From assembly GCA_910584525.1 (NCBI GenBank), contig CAJUAT010000005.1, positions 1-64,000 on the forward strand: a stretch of DNA of 64,000 nucleotides, in the 5' to 3' direction. The stretch's first letter is position 1. Every line of letters starts with the position of its first letter. Positions 8,202-18,246 of this stretch are shown here, piece by piece. The stretch comes from an uncultured Muribaculaceae bacterium (lineage in GTDB: Bacteria; Bacteroidota; Bacteroidia; Bacteroidales; Muribaculaceae). The position numbers and the translations under genes are program-made. The notes beneath the pieces were generated by a model, which was not told where the DNA came from, searched no databases, and worked only from the letters and a program-made list of their open reading frames with translations.

Positions 8202-10325
8202 TTAGAAAACGGCCACCTTTGTAGATTTGCCGTTAACCACCTTGACGTAGATACCTGCCTTGAGGTCGTTTTTGCTGACCTTCATACCCTGGAGGTTGAA
8301 GTATACGGCCTCGGCGTCATTGTCGATGTCAATACCCTCGACAGCCGAAGGTGTAGTGGCAGAAACCGTCTTGAAGGTCTTCCAGCCGTCGGCAGCCTTG
8401 TAGGCGGCGATGGAGGCTTCGGGAACATACAGTGCAGCTTTCTCCACAACATCCTCAAACGCATTGTCAAAGGTTGTGGGAGGCACAATGGCCAGCGAGG
8501 TCACCGACGTCACGTTTGAACAACCATAAAGCGCCATCATGCCTATTGACTTCAACGTAGCGGGGAAGCTTATAGTAGTGAGAGCCGCGCAGCTGGAGAA
8601 TGTCATTCTCCCTATACTCTCCAGACCTTCATTGAGTGTAATGTCCTTGAGAGCCTTGCAGCCATAGAATGTATTGCTTCCAAGCTCTTTCACTGTGGAA
8701 GGAAGAACAATTTTCTCGATACCCTCGCAGCTCCAGAAAGCGGAGCCGATGCTTTCAAGGCCTTCAGGAAGTGCCATTTCCTTTATTTTAGCACAGTTGG
8801 CAAAGGCCTGGTCACCAAGTGTCTTGAGAGTGGAGGGGAGCGTCACCTTGGTGAGCTTCTTGAAGCCGTAGAAACTGCGGCCGATGGATGTGACTCCCTC
8901 GGGAATTACAAGCTCCGTTACGGCCACATTGTTGACATACACATTACCCCAGGCGCTCTCGCGATAACTGCTGAAAGCATTGTATATGGGATTGGCGTTG
9001 CCGTTGGCGAAATCTATGGCGCACCATGCGGCAAGATCGGCGATGTATACAGATTTCACGTTCGACATATTGCGGAAAGCATCCGTGCCCACTTTCTTCA
9101 TGCTGGCGGGGATATGTACCGCCGTAATCTTGCGGTTAGCCTGGAATGCCTGTGCCTCCACACCCGTGACGGCGAATGTCTTCTCGCCGACTTTGATAGT
9201 GGCCGGGATGTTGAGGTCGGTCAACGTGCCGAGTACCCCTGTCACCAAAGCCTCGTCTTTCTCATTGTCGAGAGAATAGATGATGCCGTCCACAGTGGCA
9301 TCCGTGGGGAGTGCCGGCTCGACAATCTCTGCCGTATAGATATTGAAGTCCACAGTAATCTTGGCCTTCGAGAATGACAGACCTTTATAGGAACCCTGAC
9401 CGTTGGTGTCGTAGCCTATGAACAGGTTGGATGCTGCAGTCATGACGGTGCCGGCATCGCTGACCGAGATGCCGAACTCCGGATCGCGCACCAGACCTCC
9501 GGTGGATTTCGAGAACACATAATAAATGTCTCTTGCGCCGGTACTCGTTTCATAGAAATCTATAGGCTGGCCGCTCGAAAGGGTAGCCTTGTTAGTGGCC
9601 TTGTCGAAAGTGAAGGGCACGTTGTAACGCTGGCTGTAGAGAAGGTTGCTCAGACCTATTATGCTTATCTCCGACTCTCCCGTACGGGTGGCCAGCATAT
9701 GCAAGGTGACTGGCATGATTTCCGTGGTGCCGTTAAGCATCGTCATCGTGATGGATGCATTGCTCTTCACGGCCGTCAGTTCCTGCATCAGAACATTGTA
9801 GTACTTAGTCTCATTATAGAGGAACGTGCAGTAAACACCCTTGTCGAAAGTGATGGTGTCGCCAGATACAGTACCGGTAATCTCGGTGTCGTTATACTGC
9901 TGGCCTACAAGAGCGTGCAATGTTACGTCGCACATCGTCGAGTCCTCCATTTTCTGCTGGCCGATCACCATTCCGGTGGGGATTGTCAACTTGCCGGTAG
10001 TGGCGTTGTAGGCAGCCTTTACATCATAGCCCTGGGCAAAACCTTCGAGCAGTATGCTGTCGTTGGCAGCGGCTGTCACTGTGAACTCATAGTTCATGTC
10101 GAACTCAGTGTCGTTGAACAGTGTCACGAAGCTCTTACCTGTCAGCGACGCGGGAGCATCGGCTTTTACGGCGGCGCTGTTAGTGACTGTTTGCGCCGTC
10201 GCCGAATATTTCAGCGTCGACATCTTGGGTGTCAGCGAGGGCAATTGGGTGCCCTCCTGGATTGTGGCCTGGGCGCTTACACTCAGTGCTGCCCCAAGCA
10301 TCACAACGAGATACTTGTTGATCAT
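8202..10325 (-). CDS. Secreted leucine-rich-repeat (BspA-like) surface protein
   Basis: A 707-residue exported protein. Residues 1-20 form a signal peptide (MINKYLVVMLGAALSVSAQA). The N-terminal half has repeating beta-rich segments of unknown type. Residues of about 390-640 are BspA-type (LRR_5) repeats, recognisable as units such as ITAVHIPASMKKVGTDAF and LTKVTLPSTLKTLGDQAF. The last 40 residues (VYFNLQGMKVSKNDLKAGIY) match the common Bacteroidales C-terminal tail. BspA-like proteins are commonly surface-exposed and bind host or bacterial partners; the ligand here is unknown. The ATG at 10325 is chosen for the signal peptide over one 22 codons upstream. Single gene with its own -7 box and terminator. 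Confidence 0.85.
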   Translation of the reverse strand: MINKYLVVMLGAALSVSAQATIQEGTQLPSLTPKMSTLKYSATAQTVTNSAAVKADAPASLTGKSFVTLFNDTEFDMNYEFTVTAAANDSILLEGFAQGYDVKAAYNATTGKLTIPTGMVIGQQKMEDSTMCDVTLHALVGQQYNDTEITGTVSGDTITFDKGVYCTFLYNETKYYNVLMQELTAVKSNASITMTMLNGTTEIMPVTLHMLATRTGESEISIIGLSNLLYSQRYNVPFTFDKATNKATLSSGQPIDFYETSTGARDIYYVFSKSTGGLVRDPEFGISVSDAGTVMTAASNLFIGYDTNGQGSYKGLSFSKAKITVDFNIYTAEIVEPALPTDATVDGIIYSLDNEKDEALVTGVLGTLTDLNIPATIKVGEKTFAVTGVEAQAFQANRKITAVHIPASMKKVGTDAFRNMSNVKSVYIADLAAWCAIDFANGNANPIYNAFSSYRESAWGNVYVNNVAVTELVIPEGVTSIGRSFYGFKKLTKVTLPSTLKTLGDQAFANCAKIKEMALPEGLESIGSAFWSCEGIEKIVLPSTVKELGSNTFYGCKALKDITLNEGLESIGRMTFSSCAALTTISFPATLKSIGMMALYGCSNVTSVTSLAIVPPTTFDNAFEDVVEKAALYVPEASIAAYKAADGWKTFKTVSATTPSAVEGIDIDNDAEAVYFNLQGMKVSKNDLKAGIYVKVVNGKSTKVAVF

Positions 10326-10388
10326 TCTTTTGATTGATTTTTTGAAGTTGTTATGATTGTACTGATGTTTATGGGTAACTTGATTGCG

Positions 10389-10420
10389 CAAAGTTAGTGA
10401 AATTTCAATAATCAGACAGT
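10389..10420 (-). promoter_or_regulatory. Probable promoter of the leucine-rich-repeat gene
   Basis: On the minus strand the -7 box TAACTTTG (10396-10389) is perfect; the -33 position holds only ACTG (10420-10417) at 20-base spacing. Transcription would start near 10383. The rest of the divergent interval to 10608 is AT-rich; a degenerate TAACTTTT at 10559-10566 is the only hint of a promoter for the plus-strand gene at 10609. Confidence 0.5.
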
Positions 10421-10608
10421 ATATTTAACGAATAATATTCAACAGCCTTAAATATTACGGTTATTATGCAACATAATGCATGCAGCTTCACGTGCACTTC
10501 ATACATTTAACATTTTTTATTCTACTGCATGAATAAACAACGCCTTTCTCTTCAAGTCTAACTTTTCGTATTAACAGCCAGTTTCCACCAGGCTCACATG
10601 TTCTGCAT

Positions 10609-13218
10609 ATGAATATTTGTCGCATATTGCTCTTTATATCCATGATGGCATTCGCCATGCACGTCTCCGCCGCCGCAGTGCCCGACAGCATTGCCGCGCC
10701 CTCCGACAGCATACCCTATGCCTCCGGCGACAGTATCCCCGACGATGTCAACACCATCATGCTCGACGAGGCCGTGATTACCGTGGTAAAGGCGGCCGTA
10801 ACCGCCCGTCAGGATACCCTCGAATTCAATGCCGGCTCTTTCCATACAAACCCGAACGCCTCCGTGGAAGACCTCCTCAAGAAACTTCCCGGCGTCCAGG
10901 TCAATGCCGACGGCTCTCTTTCGTCGGGTGGCAAGACCATTTCAAAGATTCTTGTCGACGGCAAGGAGTTCTTCGCCGACGACCCCAAGATGGCATCAAA
11001 GAACCTCCCCTCCGACATGGTGGACAAAGTGCAGGTGATTGACCGCAAGAGCGAGACGGCACGGCTCACCGGCGTCGATGACGGCGAGGACGAGACCGTG
11101 ATAAACCTCACCGTAAAAAAGGGTATGAACAATGGCTGGTTCGGCAACGTCTCAGCCGGTTACGGCACCGACAACCGCTTTGAGTCGACGCTGAACATCA
11201 ACCGCTTCGTCAACGGAAACCAGTTCTCGATTGTCGGAGGCGCCAACAACATCAACCAGATGGGCTTCACCGACATGGGGCGCGGACGTTTCATGAATTT
11301 CGGCTCTTCCGACGGCATCAACACCAGCGGCAACATCGGGATAAACTTCAACGTAGGCAATGAAGAGAAGTTCCGCATCGGCGGCAACGTGATGTACACC
11401 TATACCGACCGCGACTCCCGGAGCCGTTTCGACAACCAGTATCTCTTTCCCGACTCGGTAAGTTACAGCCGGGGCGGCTCGCTGGCGCGCGACAAGGGAC
11501 ATGCCCTGCGGGCACAGTTCCGCCTGCAGTGGCAGATCTCTCCCGCCGACATCCTCGACTTCCGGCCCGAGTTCTCATTCAACTCGCGCCGCTCGGAAAG
11601 CGCCGACTCCTCGCTGCTCCTCGCCTCCGCCGACATCAACGACCGCGTGAACCGCAATTATTCCTTACAGGCCAACCGGGGTTTCGACTACAGCGCCTCC
11701 GGCCGGCTGATATACACCCACAAGTTCCTGTCGCGCCCCGGAAGGTCACTGTCGGCACAAGTGGATTACTCCTTCTCCAACAACCGGCAGAAAACCACCT
11801 CCTGGAACGACATAACATATTACCTGCGCACCGACGACAGCGAACGCCTCTTCCAGTACATCGACAACCGGCAGTGGAGCAACAGCGTCAACGCACGCCT
11901 TACATGGACCGAACCGCTTGGCGACCCGGCCCGCAAGAATTATCTTGAAATAGCCTACCGGGCCTCCCTGCGTTTCAACAATGCCGACCGGCTCACCTAC
12001 GACCTCCCCGGCGCCGGCTTCAACCCCGAGGCGTCAGGACTCCCTCACTATTCCGCGCTACCCGATTCCGCGACGTTCAACAGCAGCCTATCCAACAGCT
12101 TCCGAAACCGCTTCTCCACCCAGGAGCTGCAGCTCGGATACAAGAAAGTGACCGACAAGTACAACCTCAACGCCGGCATCATCTTCTCGCCGTCAAGTTC
12201 GGCAAGCGACGACCTTATAGACAGCGCCCGCGACATTGACACGCGATGGGTGTTCAACGTGGCCCCTTTCCTCCGCTTCCGCTATAAGTTCAGCAAGCAG
12301 ATGTCGCTGATGGCCCATTACCGGGCACGCACCTCCCAGCCCTCGCTGACTCAGCTGCAGCCCGTGGCCGACGTCTCCGACCCGCTAAACATAAAAGTAG
12401 GCAATCCCGACCTAAAGCCCACGTTCACACAGAGTCTCGCTCTCCATTTCAACAATTTCAATATCGAGAGCCAGCAGTCTCTCTTCGCCGTGGCGCATGC
12501 CTCCTTCGCCCTCAACAACATTGTGGCCCGCACCGTCAGCGACAGCCAGACCGGCGTCAGGACTACTACCTATGCCAATGCCAACGGCAACTGGAACATC
12601 TTCGGCATGGTGATGCTCAACCAGCCCCTGCGCAACAGGAAATGGCGCTTCTCCGCACGGCTAAACGGCCAGTACAGCTCCAACGCCGGATATATCAACG
12701 GCGACTTCAACCGCGCGGGAAACATGACCCTTTCTCCATCGTTCGGCATGACTTTCTCTTCCGACATTTTCCAGATGACCCTCACTCCGGAATACTCCTT
12801 CCAGATGGCCACGAGCTCACTGGAGCGTCAGCCCGACAGATACAGCCACAACTATGGCTTCAACACCGACGCCTCTCTCTATCTCCCCTTCGGTCTTGAG
12901 ATAGGAACCGACCTTATGTTCCGCAAGACCTCAGGCTTCTCCGAAGGCTTCGACAACACCCAATGGCTCTGGAACGCCCGTATATCATACTCAGTGCTCA
13001 AGGACAAGTCGCTGACATTCTCAGTGCGGGCCTACGACATCCTTGGCATGAAGAAGAACGTGACGCGCAGCGTCAGCGCCGGTCTGATCTCCGACAATGA
13101 GTACAACGACCTCAGCCGCTACGTGATGTTCGGTATAAGCTGGAAATTCAATACCACGGGCAAGAAACAGAACGGCAGAGGACCCAATGGTATGCCTCCG
13201 GGTCCTCCGCCTATGTGA
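10609..13218 (+). CDS. Outer-membrane beta-barrel protein, TonB-receptor-like
   Basis: An 869-residue outer-membrane protein of the Bacteroidota OMP_b-brl_3 kind. A signal peptide ends near residue 23 (MHVSAAA). A plug-like segment follows at about 55-160 (EDLLKKLPGVQVNADGSLSSGGKTI, then ILVDGKEFF), then alternating aromatic beta strands to the end. It lacks the usual C-terminal aromatic residue; instead it ends in a Gly/Pro-rich tail (GRGPNGMPPGPPPM), also seen in some relatives. Such proteins are distant TonB-receptor relatives; substrate unknown, and no SusD-like partner is nearby. It converges with the GH57 gene with only 25 bases between. Confidence 0.85.
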   Translation: MNICRILLFISMMAFAMHVSAAAVPDSIAAPSDSIPYASGDSIPDDVNTIMLDEAVITVVKAAVTARQDTLEFNAGSFHTNPNASVEDLLKKLPGVQVNADGSLSSGGKTISKILVDGKEFFADDPKMASKNLPSDMVDKVQVIDRKSETARLTGVDDGEDETVINLTVKKGMNNGWFGNVSAGYGTDNRFESTLNINRFVNGNQFSIVGGANNINQMGFTDMGRGRFMNFGSSDGINTSGNIGINFNVGNEEKFRIGGNVMYTYTDRDSRSRFDNQYLFPDSVSYSRGGSLARDKGHALRAQFRLQWQISPADILDFRPEFSFNSRRSESADSSLLLASADINDRVNRNYSLQANRGFDYSASGRLIYTHKFLSRPGRSLSAQVDYSFSNNRQKTTSWNDITYYLRTDDSERLFQYIDNRQWSNSVNARLTWTEPLGDPARKNYLEIAYRASLRFNNADRLTYDLPGAGFNPEASGLPHYSALPDSATFNSSLSNSFRNRFSTQELQLGYKKVTDKYNLNAGIIFSPSSSASDDLIDSARDIDTRWVFNVAPFLRFRYKFSKQMSLMAHYRARTSQPSLTQLQPVADVSDPLNIKVGNPDLKPTFTQSLALHFNNFNIESQQSLFAVAHASFALNNIVARTVSDSQTGVRTTTYANANGNWNIFGMVMLNQPLRNRKWRFSARLNGQYSSNAGYINGDFNRAGNMTLSPSFGMTFSSDIFQMTLTPEYSFQMATSSLERQPDRYSHNYGFNTDASLYLPFGLEIGTDLMFRKTSGFSEGFDNTQWLWNARISYSVLKDKSLTFSVRAYDILGMKKNVTRSVSAGLISDNEYNDLSRYVMFGISWKFNTTGKKQNGRGPNGMPPGPPPM

Positions 13219-13243
13219 TGGTAAACTCTTGCCGCCTATGCCT

Positions 13244-14644
13244 TTAGGGGGTCTCTTTCTTGGAGGCTGTCTTCTTGGCAGGTGCTTTCTTAGTGGCACG
13301 TTTCTTCGCGGGAGCCGGCTTCACGTCGGGAAGGTCCTCATCGTCGGGATTGATGGAGCTGCGCAACGATTTCACCTCCTTGTTGAGCGACGTTATTTCC
13401 GCAGCCTGGTTGCGGATGGTCAGCAACAGCGAGTTGAGCTCTTCGTTGTCGATACCGTCGGGATACTGTTCCTCCACACGCACCAGGAAGTCGGCCAGCA
13501 CATTCATATAGTTTGTGAAGGCCGAGAAGGGCGAGTCATAGGGGCTGAATGCGGCATGGCTTGCACCGTCGGCCATATTCTTGGTGCTCATATAGAAGAA
13601 GTGGTCGGAGCTCTGGAGATATTCCCAGTCCTGTTTGAGCTGGCGGTCGTCGCACAGGCTTACGCGCTCGGCCACGGCATACAGTTTGCCGAGGGCTTCG
13701 TTCTGCAGCGTGTTTCCTTTCCAAGCCGACACGTCGCGAGCCTCGTCGACATCCGATATGGGATAAGGCACGGAAAGCATTCCCACAGGCTTCAGCATCG
13801 ACACGGCCTCCGAGGGGGTGACGAACCGTATGCCCCTTTCGGCGGCAAACTGCGGCAACGCCTTCATGAACTGGAAGATTCCCGTATTGGCAGGGAGGAA
13901 AGAGCCGAATACATCCATCGGGAAGTACAGATTCACGATCTGTTCCTGCTCGGGGAAAGCTGCTATCCAGTCCATGTATTTGTCGGCTGTCAAGGGATAA
14001 GCGGGCCATGAGGGATTGTTGAAGTTGCGGGCCACATCGTCGGCAAGCTTGTCGTTGGTGATGAGGAGACGCAGGTCGGGAGCCGTCTCAGCCTGATAGA
14101 GATAGTTCGGCGACTTCCAGCCCATGATGTGCTTGGCACCGACCGTGATGCAGTTGCGGAAGCCCATGCTCAGCACCTCGCCGGCTATGTCGTCATCGTA
14201 GATAAGCTCTGTGTTGGCGAAGGTCTCCGGAGTCTTGCCGAAGAGGTTGCGGATCATCTCGTCGTGCTTGTAGACCTCACGGCGGAACTCCTCGGGGCTC
14301 TCCAGCGACGACAGGGAATGGGCATATGTGCCCGACAGGAACTCCACACATCCCGTGTCGGCAAGTGCCTTGAGACGGTCGATAAGCTCCGGAACGTACA
14401 GCTGCATCTGCTCTACGGCCGTGCCGCTCAACCCTATGGCGCACTTGAACCCACCGTTGCTCGTGCGGATCATGTCGAGCAACGTGTCGCACATCGGTAT
14501 GTAGCTCGTCTCCGCAAGCCGAGTGATGATGTCGTCGTTGGTGAAATCATCGAAATAGTAATGGTCGTTGCCGATGTCGAAGAAACGGTAACGCTTCAGC
14601 CGGAACGGCTGATGTATATGGAAATAGAAACAAACTGATCTCAT
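13244..14644 (-). CDS. Glycoside hydrolase family 57 (alpha-amylase-like) with basic tail
   Basis: A 466-residue cytoplasmic GH57 protein, expected to act on alpha-1,4-glucans such as glycogen or maltodextrins. The family opening FHIHQP is at residues 8-13 and the likely nucleophile is Glu146 in NTELIYDDD. No signal peptide is seen. The last 33 residues are an unusual lysine/alanine/proline-rich tail (PAKKRATKKAPAKK) after a coiled-coil-like stretch at about 405-435, resembling histone-H1-like tails; its role is unknown. It is the last gene of a three-gene operon with a family 4 glycosyltransferase and a debranching enzyme, a grouping also known in Bacteroides. Confidence 0.9.
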   Translation of the reverse strand: MRSVCFYFHIHQPFRLKRYRFFDIGNDHYYFDDFTNDDIITRLAETSYIPMCDTLLDMIRTSNGGFKCAIGLSGTAVEQMQLYVPELIDRLKALADTGCVEFLSGTYAHSLSSLESPEEFRREVYKHDEMIRNLFGKTPETFANTELIYDDDIAGEVLSMGFRNCITVGAKHIMGWKSPNYLYQAETAPDLRLLITNDKLADDVARNFNNPSWPAYPLTADKYMDWIAAFPEQEQIVNLYFPMDVFGSFLPANTGIFQFMKALPQFAAERGIRFVTPSEAVSMLKPVGMLSVPYPISDVDEARDVSAWKGNTLQNEALGKLYAVAERVSLCDDRQLKQDWEYLQSSDHFFYMSTKNMADGASHAAFSPYDSPFSAFTNYMNVLADFLVRVEEQYPDGIDNEELNSLLLTIRNQAAEITSLNKEVKSLRSSINPDDEDLPDVKPAPAKKRATKKAPAKKTASKKETP

Positions 14645-14717
14645 TGTCTTCTTTATTATGGTGGCCCGTCGGTTGCAGGCCTGTTTTTACATTAAGGAAC
14701 GTGCTCTGAATCGATTC

Positions 14718-15977
14718 TCACCTGTTGATTACCTGGCGGTATATGTCGATAACCTTCTTGCCGGCCTTTTCCCATGTAATGCCGTGGATTTCCTCGACAC
14801 CCTGTACCTTCAGGAAGTCATGCAGACCGGGATACGACACAAGGGCATGCATGGCGTCGGCCATGGCGTCGATATCCCAGTAGTCGGTCTTTATGACATT
14901 GCTGAGGATTTCGGCGCATCCCGATTGCTTGGAAATTATCGAGGGAACACCCATCTCCATGGCCTCCAGAGGAGATATGCCGAATGGCTCCGACACGGAA
15001 GGCATCACGTACACATCCGAATCGGCCAGCATCTCATATACCTGCCGTCCTCTCAGGAAGCCCGTGAAGTGGAATCTGTCGGCGATGTTACGCTTGGCGG
15101 CAAGCTCTATCATGGCATCCATCATATCGCCCGAACCGGCCATGACGAAGCGCACATGCTTGTTTTTCTGCAGCACCTTCGCCGCTGCCTCCACAAAATA
15201 TTCCGGACCCTTCTGCATGGTGATGCGTCCCAGGAATGTTATCACCTTGTCGTCCTTTTCCCGGCGCGGCAGGTTGAGGAGGTCGTCGCTCAACGGTATC
15301 ACGGCATTATGCACGGTGGTCACCTTATCGGGGCTTATGCCATATTTCTCTATGACGGTGCGACGCGTGAGATTCGACACGGTGATGATATGGTCGGCGT
15401 TTTCCATGCCATCCTTCTCTATGGCGAACACTGTGGGGTTCACGTTGCCGCGGCTGCGGTCGAAGTCGGTGGCGTGAACATGTATCACCAGAGGCTTGCC
15501 CGTCACGTTCTTGGCATGTATGCCCGCGGGATATGTCAGCCAGTCGTGCGAATGAATCACGTCGCAGGGTATCGTGCGCGCTATCACGCCCGCAACTATC
15601 GAATAATTGTTTATCTCCTCGAGGATGTTGTCAGGGTATCTGCCGGAAAACTCTATGCAGCCCAGGTCATTGAGGCGCATATAGTTGAAGTCGGCATAGA
15701 TATGGTCACGGAGGTTGAAATAGAGGTTGGGATCCATCACCTTGCCAATACGGCCGTTGACGTAGTCGTAGTCGACGTCGCGCCAGGCCACCGGGGTGCA
15801 GTTAGCCCCCACTATGTTGGCGAAGCCTTTCTCTTCATCGCCGTGGGGCTTGGGAATCACAAACGTAATCTCCATGTCGCCATTGTTGTGCATCCCTTTG
15901 GTAAGGCCGTAGCTCGCCGTCCCCAACCCTCCGAGGATATGGGGAGGAAACTCCCAGCCAAACATTAATGCTCTCAT
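14718..15977 (-). CDS. Family 4 glycosyltransferase, glycogen-synthase-like
   Basis: A 419-residue GT4 enzyme with two Rossmann-like halves. The N-terminus has the glucosyltransferase-type glycine loop (MFGWEFPPHILGGLGTASYG), and the C-terminal half has the donor-binding E-x7-E motif in EPFGISPLE near residues 320-330. By context between a debranching enzyme and a GH57 amylase it is likely to extend alpha-glucan chains (glycogen synthase or maltodextrin glucosyltransferase); the donor nucleotide cannot be told from sequence alone. Gaps are 22 bases to the upstream gene and 73 to the downstream one, so co-transcription is expected. Confidence 0.88.
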   Translation of the reverse strand: MRALMFGWEFPPHILGGLGTASYGLTKGMHNNGDMEITFVIPKPHGDEEKGFANIVGANCTPVAWRDVDYDYVNGRIGKVMDPNLYFNLRDHIYADFNYMRLNDLGCIEFSGRYPDNILEEINNYSIVAGVIARTIPCDVIHSHDWLTYPAGIHAKNVTGKPLVIHVHATDFDRSRGNVNPTVFAIEKDGMENADHIITVSNLTRRTVIEKYGISPDKVTTVHNAVIPLSDDLLNLPRREKDDKVITFLGRITMQKGPEYFVEAAAKVLQKNKHVRFVMAGSGDMMDAMIELAAKRNIADRFHFTGFLRGRQVYEMLADSDVYVMPSVSEPFGISPLEAMEMGVPSIISKQSGCAEILSNVIKTDYWDIDAMADAMHALVSYPGLHDFLKVQGVEEIHGITWEKAGKKVIDIYRQVINR

Positions 15978-15999
15978 TGTCGCTCGTATATGCTGTGTA

Positions 16000-17949
16000 T
16001 TACTGTAGTTTGTTCATCTGGTTCACGGTCTTGATCACCGTGAGGATGGCGCCGACATTCTTGGCTGTCGACACGGCGCCACGTCCCGTGTATGGCGGGT
16101 TGGCGTCGTATATCTCGTTGAGGGTGCCCACGCAGCCCGTCGACATCTCATCCTCATATCCTATGAGCATCCGCTCTATGAAAGAGAGTCCCGACAGGCC
16201 GAACACCTTGAAATATGCGTCGGCATAGAATCCGAAGAGCCATGGACGCGCCGGACCCTGATGCACCGCATACTCCCGTTCCGTGGGGTTCCCCTTGTAT
16301 ATTGGGCGGTAGTTGTGGCTCTTGGGGCTCAGCGACCGCAGTCCTTTGGGGGTAAGCAGCTCGCGCGTGCAGAAGTCGAGCACCGTCTTGCGTTCCCGGC
16401 GGCTCAGCGGGCAATACTCCATGCCTATGGCGATGGCCATGTTGGGCCGTACCTCCAGGTCGGTATAGCTCCCGTTGACGTAGTCGTAGAGATAACCGTA
16501 ACCGTTGAGGAACGTCTCCTTGAAAGCCTCGCCGCACTTGTCGGCCAGTGCTCCCGTCTGCTCCACGTAGTCGGCATAACCATCCACGCCTTCGTAAAGG
16601 GATTTCACGAAGCAGAGAGCGTTATACCAGAGCGCATTGAACTCCAGGATGTAGCCGGTGCGCGGTATTATCGGCTTGCCGTCGATGGATGCCGAAAGCC
16701 AGGTGACAGGCTTTTCCGACCCTTCGCTCGACACGAGGCCATTGTCGTTGAGTCGCAGATTCCTTATTCTCCCCTCGCATATGTCGCTTACCAGCTCCCT
16801 GACCGTATCGCCGAAACGTTCTCGGCATTTCGCCGTGTCAGTGGTCTTGCGGTATGCCTGTATGGCCCATATGGTCCACAACGGCATGTCCGGCAAGTCT
16901 ATCTCGTGGATCACCGGATCCTTCTCGCCTGTGGCGATGTTACGGCGAAGGGCCGCAATGAACGTGTCCATGATTTTCAGATAATCCTCCTCATGGTTCA
17001 CGGCCAGCGTGCATCCCGGCAACGCGATTATCTCATCGCGGGCGCGGACATTGTACCAGGGATACCCAGCCATGATATAGTCGCCATGTTCGTTCTTGAG
17101 ATAGAACTGCTTGGCGGCGTTCTTCAGACAGTTGTAGAAGCTCGTCCTTTTGGTACGGGTACTCAGCTCCTTGTCATATATCTTTTCGAACTCCGCAGGG
17201 TCTTCAAGCTCCGTGGAGGCCGAGAAGATGATGCTCTCCCCCTTCTTTATTGGCAACTCGAAATAACCAGGCACCCACAGATCCTCCTTGTAGGGTATTC
17301 CGCGGTCACGGTCCTTGTAGTATTCGATGCCCTTGTACCAATGGCCGTCGTCGACCCACCGGGTCTCCTTGTTGAACTGCATATACAGTTCCGGATATCC
17401 CTGGTAGAGACATGTGGATATGCCGTTGGTCACGTCCCTGACGCTCTTGTCTATATCGGGATTCTCGTTGACCAGAGCATTGGCGTTGCGGAAAGCCAGG
17501 AAGGGGCGGAAACGCAACGTAGTTTCCGAATGGGCATCAATAAGTGTATAGCGTATCAGTATCTGATTCTGATGGGAAATGAACACTTTCTCCTTGGAGA
17601 GAATCACGCCACCCACACGGTAAAGGATGCTGGGCACCGTCTCGCAACTGTACTCGCGGATGTATTTATGACCGTTAGGGCTGAACACATTGTCGCCATA
17701 CTGGTGCAGACCGAGGTTGAACTCGGCGCCATGCTGTATCACGGTCTCGTCGAGACTGGACAGGAGCACATGCGCCTGGTCGTCCATATCGGGGATGGGT
17801 ATCACCAGCAAACCATGCTGCTTGCGGGTGTTGCAGCCTACGATGGTGGTGCAATGATAAGCCCCCGACCGATTGGTCCTCAGCATCTCCTTGGGCAGAC
17901 TCTGCTCCAGGTTGATCATCTGGGTCTTGTCGAATTTCAAATAACTCAT
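16000..17949 (-). CDS. Glycogen debranching enzyme (amylo-alpha-1,6-glucosidase type)
   Basis: A 649-residue cytoplasmic enzyme with an N-terminal debranching-enzyme domain (LRTNRSGAYHCTTIVGCNTRKQHGLLV, residues about 23-50) and a C-terminal (alpha/alpha)6 glucosidase domain (GYPWYNVRARDEIIALPG near 305 and the VRPNMAIAIG region near 530). It removes alpha-1,6 branches during glycogen breakdown. It is first in the operon with a GT4 enzyme and GH57 amylase, driven by a perfect promoter at 18083-18114, with a leader of about 125 bases. Confidence 0.92.
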   Translation of the reverse strand: MSYLKFDKTQMINLEQSLPKEMLRTNRSGAYHCTTIVGCNTRKQHGLLVIPIPDMDDQAHVLLSSLDETVIQHGAEFNLGLHQYGDNVFSPNGHKYIREYSCETVPSILYRVGGVILSKEKVFISHQNQILIRYTLIDAHSETTLRFRPFLAFRNANALVNENPDIDKSVRDVTNGISTCLYQGYPELYMQFNKETRWVDDGHWYKGIEYYKDRDRGIPYKEDLWVPGYFELPIKKGESIIFSASTELEDPAEFEKIYDKELSTRTKRTSFYNCLKNAAKQFYLKNEHGDYIMAGYPWYNVRARDEIIALPGCTLAVNHEEDYLKIMDTFIAALRRNIATGEKDPVIHEIDLPDMPLWTIWAIQAYRKTTDTAKCRERFGDTVRELVSDICEGRIRNLRLNDNGLVSSEGSEKPVTWLSASIDGKPIIPRTGYILEFNALWYNALCFVKSLYEGVDGYADYVEQTGALADKCGEAFKETFLNGYGYLYDYVNGSYTDLEVRPNMAIAIGMEYCPLSRRERKTVLDFCTRELLTPKGLRSLSPKSHNYRPIYKGNPTEREYAVHQGPARPWLFGFYADAYFKVFGLSGLSFIERMLIGYEDEMSTGCVGTLNEIYDANPPYTGRGAVSTAKNVGAILTVIKTVNQMNKLQ

Positions 17950-18082
17950 GCTGTCATATTATTTCTGCCGGCATTGCCGGTCTATTTCTTAATCTTCTTT
18001 CTGTGCGCGTCCTGTATATCCGGGTCTGCGGCCAGGGCTCGCCGCCATTTTGGGTTTCGATTTTAAGATTCTTAAGGTTTTA

Positions 18083-18114
18083 CAAATATACACCTATTTT
18101 TGTTCTTATCCAAA
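18083..18114 (-). promoter_or_regulatory. Promoter of the alpha-glucan operon
   Basis: Minus strand: TTTG (18114-18111), 20 bases, TATATTTG (18090-18083). Start of transcription about 18077. It lies between the nuoN terminator and the debranching-enzyme gene. Confidence 0.82.
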
Positions 18115-18179
18115 TAATCTGCCACGGAACACAAAACATGCCGTGGAACATACAGAAATATACCTCACCGCATACAAAA

Positions 18180-18204
18180 CCGGGACGGCTTCCAGCCATC
18201 CCGG
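18180..18204 (-). terminator. Terminator after nuoN, end of the nuo-atp operon
   Basis: CCGGGACGGC pairs with a near-complementary arm GCCATCCCGG around a short loop; on the minus strand the stem is followed by TTTTGTATG. It is the only terminator-like element with a U-rich tail found between nuoA and this point. Confidence 0.75.
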
Positions 18205-18246
18205 TCCTTATATATTGTAGTGGAAATTCTCTTGTGGAATCTCTTG

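Noticed and set aside
18122..18146. Second terminator hairpin (CCACGG/CCGTGG) near the glucan promoter
   Set aside because: Only six pairs with a 13-base loop and no U-run; a better terminator exists at 18180-18204.
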